A DNA stretch of 64,000 nucleotides from Adiantum capillus-veneris (lineage: Eukaryota > Streptophyta > Polypodiopsida > Polypodiales > Pteridaceae): contig CM043971.1 of the NCBI GenBank assembly GCA_014529385.2, positions 92,057,340 to 92,121,339 on the forward strand. Direction: 5' to 3'. Within the stretch, counting starts at the first letter, position 1. The number at the start of each line of letters is the position of its first letter. Both the position numbers and the translations under genes were made by a program. Below, in pieces: positions 56,122 through 64,000 of this stretch. The notes under the pieces were generated by a model. It was not told the origin of the DNA. It saw only the letters and a program-made list of their open reading frames with translations, and made no database searches.

Positions 56122-57718
56122 CCTCCATGGAAGAAAAGAAAGACTTTTTAGAGAAGAGGCCAACCCTCAAGAAAACAGGTATCTTTTTAGGAGATGACCT
56201 TACCCTCTCACAGCTTGCCAGAGATTAGAGCAGCAAGGGAGAAGGGAAAATTGCCTTTTTTACAGAGATGGGCGGGTAGTGATTACAGAGCGCCGCTCTA
56301 CATGACGGTGCGAGACCTATGGGACCACTCTCAGGATGGCGGTTTGGAACTGTAATGGTTCGTATAGACTTGATGTGGGGGCCTTTGAGGACAGCTTCAG
56401 AAACAGAGACATTGTTTTCTACTCACAGACTCATCAAGCTCCAGGACAGTTGATGCCGCATATATCAGGATACAGATGGGAGACAGCTTGCCGGACATGC
56501 ACCAGATCTGAGCATGGGACTAGAGGATCAGGAGGTGTTCAGTTCTTTTCAAAGAGGAGCTCCAGCCACTACTGCACATAGTTGGGAGAGATGATCAGGC
56601 CAGATACATGTGGGTGAGGCTGAGGGCAGAGACTGGACGTTTCTTGTACATCGCCATATGCTATTTTCCTCCCAGCACTTCAGTATATGCTTCACTCAGA
56701 GGACAGTCTCCTTACTCTGTACTTGATGATGATATTTGGGAGTTCTCCAGGGATGGAGACATCATACTATTGGGGGATTTCAATGCCCGTACAGGCAGTT
56801 CACAGACGGTTTTCTATGACACCTCAGAGGAGATGCTCAGAGAGCTAGAGCCAAAGGAGATGGGGCTTGAGAGATGCTCACACGATAGAGTGCATACAGA
56901 GTATGGGAGATATCTCAGGGAGATGACGACTACTCACACTTTAGCCATACTGAATGGCTTACCGACCTTCCCATCATCTACAGGTTTTACTTGTTTTCCA
57001 CACAGACATGGGGCCAGTACTGTAGACTATGTTCCGACACATCTGAGCTTTCTCTCTCACATTCAAGATGTTACAGTGGGGCCCATGCCTGTTGGGATAG
57101 CAGTAGATCATGCACTTTTGACATTATCAGTCTCCTTTGAGCACAATACATCTCAGGCCTCACGGGGTGGTAGACATCCACGCTATACTTTTACACCAGA
57201 GACTGACTCAGTCTATGCAGAGGAGATACGTAGACTTTTATGCACAACAGAGCCAGTATACACAGTGGAGGAGATCACGTCTATGCTGACAGTGACATTA
57301 CATGGGGCAGCGACAGTCTACAGAGGCATACCCACACACTCAGCCTGGTCAGAGACGTCGTTCTGGGCACATGCCTCAGGACAGCTGGCATGATGAGGAG
57401 TGTCGACAGAGGAGAGCTCAGATCCAGCGGGAGCTTGCATTGGGAGTGATCACCTATAGACAGTCTCCTATTGCTACACGACGACTAGTACGATGGAAGA
57501 AGCGAGCTTTCTTGGTCTAGATGGAGCTCAGATCCAGCGGGAGCTTGCATTGGGAGTGATCACCTATAGACAGTCTCATATTGCTACACGACGACTAGTA
57601 CGATGGAAGAAGCGAGCTTTCTTGGTCCAGATGGAGCAGGATTTATATCAGCTCTTCCTTAGTAGAGATTCACGAGAGGCTTGGCGTCTATTCCATGAGC
57701 ACTCTCCCTCACCAATGA
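56122..57718 (+). pseudogene. LINE-E ORF1 end and endonuclease
   Basis: The ORF1 C-terminal segment (KTGIFLGDDLTL) at 56122-56230 is broken by frameshifts. ORF2 starts with an ATG at 56336 giving MAVWNCNGSYR, the ORF2 start that is ACA in LINE-D. Endonuclease blocks follow: FYSQTHQ (Gln where Glu is usual), LLGDFNARTG, STVDYV and VDHALL. A frameshift occurs near 56555 and others near 57330-57520. The end matches LINE-D FHEHSP-(P/S)-P. A 110-bp tandem duplication lies inside. Confidence 0.8.
57414..57633 (+). repeat. 110-bp tandem duplication in LINE-E
   Basis: 57414-57523 and 57524-57633 are nearly identical (GAGCTCAGATCCAGCGG start). The period is not a multiple of three and breaks the frame. 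LINE-D has a single copy. Confidence 0.92.
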
Positions 57719-57723
57719 TTACT

Positions 57724-59031
57724 TGTTAGGTGCAGCGGAATGAATGTTGTATTTTCTCAAGATTAGTGATCTTTACTGCTCAAGGTTCCTTTTAGTTCTT
57801 AGGGAAAGAGAGAGCTTTCCGTCTTATAGAGAGTGTGGTGATCACGAACAAAGTGAGTGGATCTAGTGCGTGCAAATGAATGAGACTGAGAGAAGGAGAG
57901 AGAAGAGATACGACGCCGAGGGGTTGTAAAACCCTCCTCCGAAGGCCCCACTCTCGTCGGCGAGAGTGGTCTACTTTGATTGCACAAAGGTGTACAATGC
58001 GAATGCAATGGACTGATGCAATGGGACTATGCCGGTGACGACGACGGTGACTTGGCTGAAATATGGGATCTTCTAGATGCTGAATTTCTGGGGCTGTTTC
58101 AAGGCTGAAAATGGACTGTTTTGGCTGAAAATGGTTGGTCCTTGTCTGGGGTTCTGCCATAGATTCATAGGCTGGAACTGCCTTTCTTCAAAGGGGCTGA
58201 ACCAGCGTTTTTGTCACTGCTGAAAACTGATGATCAAGACGCTGATGGCTGGGACTGAAAACGCTGGGATCTGCTGCAGGTTGCTGGCGTTTTTGGATGC
58301 AAAACGCTGGCTGAATCTGGGGGTCTGTTCCCTGATGAAAACGCTGGATAGCTGCAATGAGACTATGGCTGAGGTCGCTGGTTTATTGCAGGTCTAAGGG
58401 GCTGAATCCCTTGCAATGATTAGGTGCTGAAAACGATGCAAAACTGCAACACTATGCTGGCATTAGTAAATCTGGGCTGCTGCTGTTGAAGAGCAAAAAC
58501 GCCAGGCATGAGGGAGCATGGAGGGCGATCACTGACTTGGGAAAACGCCGGCAATGCTGAGGTTCTGCTGTGGATGAAAAACTCCAAGGGGAATGGGAGG
58601 ATGGTGAGGATCTACTGCTGGGGGGGGGGGGGGGGGGGGGGGGTTACTGCTGAGAAGTTGCCTGTTGAGTGGGGAGCTCCTGCTGCCTCTTCTGCCATTT
58701 AGTGCAACTTGGGTTTGCTTATATACAAACTTAGCAAAATTGCCCTACCTACTTAGTCAGTTAAAAATAATAAGTGAAAATCCCAATAAATAGGAAAATA
58801 GGCTAAATGCACTAGAAAATTCCCCTAACTGATGCTAATGGATTCTGATGGGAATTCCGATGATCATGCTGTGTGCAACTGGAGGATATGCATCTATGCT
58901 AAGTGACTGGGCATGCACGGTCTACGAATAGACTCACAAAAGTGCCAGATCACTGCTAATCTAATCTAACTGAACCTTGTTGTGGTGTAGCTTATCCACG
59001 GACACATAGGGTTGGGATGTGTCACGTGACA
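57724..59031. mobile_element. Solo LTR, 1308 bp, with TTACT target duplication
   Basis: Starts TGTTAGGTGCAGCGG and ends GTCACGTGACA. TTACT stands directly outside both ends (57719-57723 and 59032-59036), and LINE-D has the single uninterrupted site (ATTACTTCT). TG...CA ends and a 5-bp duplication identify a retrotransposon LTR. No interior or partner is present, so it is what unequal recombination leaves behind. It is unrelated to the other LTRs here. It contains many AACGCTG words (58200-58500) and a 24-nt G run (58620-58643). Confidence 0.88.
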
Positions 59032-59778
59032 TTACTTCTACGGAGATATGGGGGCAGTATGCAACATCATTATACACTGTACCGATGTGCCAATAGGCCA
59101 GATACGCATATCTTCACACCAGCTTGGGATTGAGACAGGTAGATTCAGAGGCATACCAACAGACAGTAGGATATGTCAATTATGCCATGCAGAGCCAGAG
59201 ACAGAGCTTCACTACATATGTCACTGCACAGTCTACTATGAGATACCGGGACACTTTCACTGCTTATTCAGAGATGGTTTTGACTCGTTAGATAGAGTCA
59301 TGAGATATCAGGATCAGAGATGTCTCGGATTATTTCTACTCGAGATACAAAGACATAGAGACTCTCTATTGAGAAGGCATAGACAGAGACAGTCCCAGAG
59401 ACGCATCTCAGATTTCTTCAGTCCGAGTACCACAGAGCCAGACGGGCCACCAGCACCACACAGCTCGATTCCCACCCATACACACACCAGTGGTACTCTC
59501 ATTGACCGAGCTATAGAGTTGGGGAGAGCGAGACGACCACGACTGAGGAGGGGAGCCACGCAGCACCGACGGAGATTGCGGCAGAGGATCCACAGGATTC
59601 TAGCACGACACCCAGAATGTCGATCAAGATAGACTTCATGCTACTGCTATATTGTATCATGGTGACACTTATCCCCATTTTGTACCTTTGTGGCATTATA
59701 CCATTGCTCAGCTTACCAGCCACCCATAGAAGTCGATAGCACTCCTATCTCAGTTTCTAGTTTGTAGTTTTCTTTGTT
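59032..59778 (+). pseudogene. LINE-E ORF2 C-terminal part
   Basis: Open frame 59048-59632. It encodes a PIGQIRISSHQLGIETGRF segment, a zinc finger (CQLC, H, C; CX2CX8HX4C) near 59180-59230, the block YQDQRCLGLFLLE, QRRISDFF (59396-59419), then GTLIDRAIELGRARR and an Arg-rich tail ending HPECRSR. It aligns with LINE-D to the end, including the PCNA-type motif. The sequence from 59633 to 59778 is 3' flank. Confidence 0.85.
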
Positions 59779-59868
59779 TGTACCCAGACTTGGTACTAGA
59801 CTCACCATTGTAATCAGTTTGGTCTCATAGGTCATTTTGGCCTTTTGTAGATGTTAATATAACATTAC

Positions 59869-59965
<97 letters not shown>

Positions 59966-60102
59966 GATCTCTCTTCTCCACAAGTGCGCCTTGTTCATGT
60001 GTTTGGCATTGCAAGTGTTCTAGATCGGAGTCGAAGTGCCCTCTGGATCACGAGCCAGTTCTTGTCTTCATTGCATCTTCCGCTGCCACCTTTGGCACTC
60101 TT

Positions 60103-60204
60103 GGGATAGATCTTTAAGGTCTCTCTGGGAAAGTTACCTTTGATGTTAAAATTCTCTTCTTCTCTTCTCTTCTCTTCTCCTCTCCTCCCGTCCCCCCCCC
60201 CCCT

Positions 60205-60273
<69 letters not shown>

Positions 60274-60352
60274 AACAAGTCTTGAGTTCAACTCTCCTCG
60301 TCGGATAGATCTTTAAGGTCTCTTGGGATAGTTTCCTACGACGTTAAAAATC

Positions 60353-60417
<65 letters not shown>
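60103..60417 (+). repeat. Two copies of a second (TC)n-ended tail
   Basis: GGATAGATCTTTAAGGTCTC begins at 60103 and again at 60303. Each is followed by a GTTAAAA word and then by (TTCTC)n/(TC)n, ending at 60269 and 60417. The order GGTCTC, a GTT-CCT block, GTTAA, (TC)n is like the 3' UTR of LINE-B to -E, so these may be tails of a related LINE family. No coding part is attached. Confidence 0.65.
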
Positions 60418-60418
<1 letters not shown>

Positions 60419-60420
<2 letters not shown>

Positions 60421-63400
60421 CGGAAAAATCAGGGCTGTATATTACTGAGTACAATATAATCCCCAGCGGATGCCAAAATAGCCTATCACGTGGGGTGTAC
60501 AAGCTGAATGTAAGGTTGAGAGCCACTATAGTGACAACTCGACTAGAACAATGTCATGGTGGTCTGTATGATGAGTGGAGGAGAAACCACTGAGGAGGTG
60601 CATAATGCCATGTAATCTGTCCACCTGTAAGTGTGAAGAAGAGTGGAGATCGGGCCCAACGCCGAAGAGAGTCAAATCGACGAGCCTCGGCTGCTCTAGA
60701 TGTACCTGAGGAAGAATCCCACTACCAAATGAGGGTGTGAATGATGTCCAGCCAAATGGCAGTGAGGGTATCTGGTAGGAGCTGTGAAGCCGAACTGAGA
60801 ATGTGAAGACAACGAGCTCTCCAAACATTCCATAGTGCAATGCTAGTGATGACTGAGAAGATTTCATCACGTGTCTGAGGATCCCCCTGCCAAGCAATCT
60901 GTGGTAACATAGCCAAAGTCCCCCGCCGATAACCAGTCAAGGTAAGCATAAGAGCTGGATCTGTGTCTGAGCCCTCGTAGAAAAGATGTGGTCCGGGCAT
61001 CGGCATCAACGAGGAGACAGATCCCCAAGTGAGAAATCCATGCTGAACACCAACTTTGCTAAGTAAAAAGCAAACTGCTAGCCACACTACATGAGAAGAC
61101 GAGCATGACCAAAGACAGTGTGTAGGTGACTCAGGTAGGCGCAAAGAACAGCGAGTACATAATGGATCATGACCCATAGAAGCTAACCAAGTCCCAACTG
61201 GAAGTCCTGCATGTGCAATCATCCACAGGAAAAAAGAAATACGACGAGCCACATGTAAATCCAGATGGCTGACCAAAACTGGTGTAGATAGGCATGGAGA
61301 GACCTAATGTAACAGAAACGCATATGAGTGGGCTGCTCTGGGTGCTGTCTCATCAATGCGAATCTTCCAATTCTGATTGTGTACTCAAGAATGATACATG
61401 TGCACGGTGGGGTTAGAGTGAGGCAATGCCACTCTCCTGGGTCCCAATAAAGCTGAGATAGGGCACGACCCTCCCACACCCAAAGCCTCCAAAGTGCAGC
61501 ATCAGCGGAAGCGAAACGGGGGTCAACACAACGACGCTTCCCGCGGCAGCCAACTACTCGTATGGCCTCCCATCGAGCCGGGGTAGACAAGGTGCGGAGA
61601 GGTGGTAGCATATGTCAATCTAGCATGCATCCCCGGAGAGTAGTCAGTATCAACTGTGAACAGCATGGTGTCTAAACGAACTAGTAAGAGAGTGCTCTGA
61701 GCAAAGAGGCCTTCCCAGCCACAACGTGGAGGCACTGAACCGTGCCTCGCATGACTGCGTCCCAGTGTGAACGAATGGCAGAGTCAATCTCAAGCAGTCT
61801 GTCTACTACCCGCGACCAATGTCATAATGTTCTGCCACAAAATCTGCATCCAGCATACGTGTCTCATGAAACAACCGCATAGAGGCAGCAGGGCCAGTGT
61901 CCCAAGCAGCCCAATCAATGTGAGTCCTCTCTCCAAGCTGACGGGGTGGATTAACCGAAGAATCAAGAACTGCATCATTCCAAATGAGAGGCTGGCGTTC
62001 AATCGCCTCACGGCATGAGGGAGGTGAGCGTATGATAGCTCGTCGCATGGAAACCCAAATCTGAAGGAGCGATCGGATGAAGGGTGAGAGAGTGCTGGTG
62101 CACAAGGGGCATCCGTAAAGAGAAAACGATACCCTGTTTGCCAAGTATGGCCATCTCTAGTGCCGAGGCGTGGAGTCGCTATGGAAAGAGAGGCCTGCAG
62201 AAGCATCTTCCAAGGTTCTTGGCCGGGAAAAAGACCCCGAACAATAAGCTTGGTAAGAAGGGCGCGGCTCTGTAATTCTGGATCAATAATGCCAAGGCCA
62301 CCGGCTGACCTAGGACAAATAATCGTGGACCAGCGAACTCGAGCACGAGTATCAGTAGTCCCATCTGTGCCACTCCATAAAAAGTTCCGCACGAGTCTGC
62401 GGAGCTAGCTATCACACCAGAATGTAGCATCCAACAGGAGGCCGTATACCATAATGTAGCCAGAATGACCTGGTTGGCGACCAATGCACGGCTAGCCAAC
62501 GACAGATGACGTGAAGACCAATGACATAGCTTCCTGCAAATAGACTGTAGTACGGGTGCAAATTGTTGCTGTGAGGAAACGTCAAATCCAACCTGAAAGC
62601 CCAGATATCTGCATGTTTGACCTGACTGCAGCCATGTGAAACCATCAGTTACCCCCCAAGTAGGTATGTCATCACTGCCAACCAGTAACCCATAGGATTT
62701 ATGCCGGTTAATGCGTGCACCACTGGCAATGCAAAAAACCTCCAGGGCCTCCCCCATGGCATCAAGAGCTGCTAGCAAATAGCGCAACATCAGCATAGTG
62801 TCATCAACAAACTCCTGATCGATAAGGTCCGGAGCTGAAGGTACTGGCATGGTCAAGCCACGAAATGCATGACTCTGAGCACGAAGAAAGTCGGACATAG
62901 TCTCTCCTACAAACAGATACAGATATGCTCCTAAAGAACATCCCTGACGGACAGATCGACCACCAATAGTAATAGCACTGCTGGCAGTCCTGAAGAAAGC
63001 GGAAATGCCTGAGATCCATCTCGAAGGGAAACCCATCCTGGCTAATGATCCTTCGAGAAACTCCCACTCAATACGATCGTATGCTTTCTCGAAGTCAAGG
63101 CAGAAAAAAGCGAGAGGTTCAGAAGATGATCTGGCCCACTCTACTGCCTCATAAAAAGTGAAGATATTATCCAGTATGCATCGATCCATGACAAAGCCTG
63201 TCTGAGAAGTATGAATAATATCTAGTAAGAACGGTCGCAAGCGATGGCTGATCAGTAACGCTAATATCTTATAGACCGAAGGGAGTAGGGTAATAGGTCT
63301 CCACTGACGGAGCTAAGTGGTGTCACCCCCTTTCGGAATAAGAGATATGAGACCTGAACAAAGATCCGGATGCATATATCCTGATGCAAAGATATCCTGA

Positions 63401-64000
63401 CAACCACGAAGCAGTGGTATATGCAATACATCCCAATAGGTCAAAAAGAAAGCTCTAGTGAGGCCATCCTCGCCTGGACAGGAAGATGGATCTAGACTCT
63501 CGATAGCAGCATAAAGCTCTGCAAGTGTGAATGGAGCCAACAAGATCTCTGCCATAGTGTCTGTACAACGACGTCGGGTGTGATGCCAGATCTGCTCACG
63601 GGCAAGTAAAACCTCAGTAGTGCATACATCAGCAGTGAACAATGCCTCAAAATAATCTGCAGACATATCAAGGATAACATCGGGATGCATATGAAGTGTT
63701 CCCTGAGCATCGCACAAAGTCCGGAGGGTGGTGCCAAGAGGGCGCTCTTTATGCGCAGCGAAGAAGTCCTTATTCATTCGATCAGCTTTAGCTATCCAAT
63801 GAGATACTGAAGCAGGATGAGTGAACTCAGACCTAGCCTCCTGTACGCAACGAATTTCCTATGTGAGCTCTGTCTGTCTAGCAGCGAGATAAGCATCCTG
63901 AGGCCACTCCTCAAGCAAGCGTTGTGTGGAACCAAGAGGAATGTGGAGGTCAGACTCGCGTACTCTCAACTGATGATGAATATTAGCAGTCTGATCACGG
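60419..64000 (-). pseudogene. Plant L1-type LINE ORF2, minus strand, running off the window
   Basis: From right to left on the minus strand: a pre-RT segment (63777-63313, SCPGEDGLTRAFF and LISLIPKGGD); a TAG (63313-63315); the RT body with RPITLLPSVYKIL, FFCLDFEKAYDRIEWEFL, SVRQGCSLGAYLYLF and the catalytic FVDDTMLML (normally FADD). After frameshifts come an RNFLWSG block near 62380, SAGGLGIIDPELQSRALLTK, and at 61276-60722 a C-terminal zinc-finger segment (ISFFLWMIAHAGL, CTRC, HCLWSC). The endonuclease and ORF1 lie beyond the window. Several breaks occur near 62200 and 61800. The 3' end at about 60419 (TTTTCCGAAAA read on minus) abuts (TC)n. This is the ordinary plant L1 type, distinct from LINE-A to -E. 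Confidence 0.87.

Larger units (their letters stand above)
56109..59962 (+). mobile_element. LINE-E, TC-tailed, lacking RT, with solo LTR insertion
   Basis: 5'-truncated copy that begins in the end of ORF1 right after the LINE-D (TC)n. It keeps the endonuclease (56336-57718), then has a 1.3-kb solo LTR (57724-59031). Just after the LTR, at about 59085, it jumps to the ORF2 C-terminus, so the whole RT (about 1.7 kb in LINE-D) is gone. The 3' UTR is at about 59779-59871 and (TC)n at 59872-59962 (one interruption near 59912). Confidence 0.85.

Noticed and set aside
57792-58160. Minus-strand 122-codon frame inside the solo LTR
   Set aside because: Lies wholly within LTR sequence and shows no recognisable domain.

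Overview
The window is nuclear DNA of a land plant with a large, repeat-choked genome. Almost everything is transposon-derived: Ty3/gypsy and Ty1/copia LTR elements with plant-type primer binding sites, several non-LTR (LINE) elements, and long (TC)n tracts. The only recognisable piece of a host gene is the terminal exon of a 6-phosphogluconolactonase gene (48792-49016, minus strand). The species cannot be read from the sequence. The repeat load, the unusual LINEs and the apparently very long intron would suit a fern, lycophyte or gymnosperm, but this is inference. No rRNA, tRNA or CRISPR was seen.

Layout. 1-3280: decayed chromovirus copy, an LTR end joined to a pol fragment, then an inverted LTR. 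4935-6767: short degenerate LTR element on the plus strand. 7358-24906: complete chromovirus on the minus strand with 1.6-kb LTRs and a TATAG target duplication; a second element (9047-17687, CGGGT duplication) sits in its 3' region. That inner element codes only one 1722-residue Gag-protease protein and has no reverse transcriptase or integrase. 25180-35293: an older plus-strand relative, again Gag without visible pol, with a leader of ~284-bp tandem repeats that each carry a palindrome and a long coiled-coil 3' region. 35314-37813: tandem LTR/PBS blocks with (TC)n. 38158-39720: Ty1/copia gag-protease remnant. 41332-45765: LINE-A. 47282-48244: LINE-B fragment. 48792-49016: host exon. 49143-49336: LINE-C tail. 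About 50367-56108: LINE-D. 56109-59962: LINE-E, which has lost its RT and carries a 1.3-kb solo LTR. 60419-64000: an unrelated plant L1-type LINE on the minus strand that runs off the window.

How it fits together. The two Gag-only elements share a tRNA-Asp-type primer site and an M-x-L-R-S-G-R start. They would need RT and integrase in trans from an unseen autonomous partner. LINE-B, -C, -D and -E share a conserved 3' UTR that ends in (TC)n instead of poly(A). Several also have (TC)n on their 5' side, suggesting insertion into TC microsatellites. Three of these copies encode a textbook PCNA-interacting motif near the ORF2 C-terminus. The TC-tailed LINE family and the Gag-only retroelements are the best candidates for undescribed biology here.
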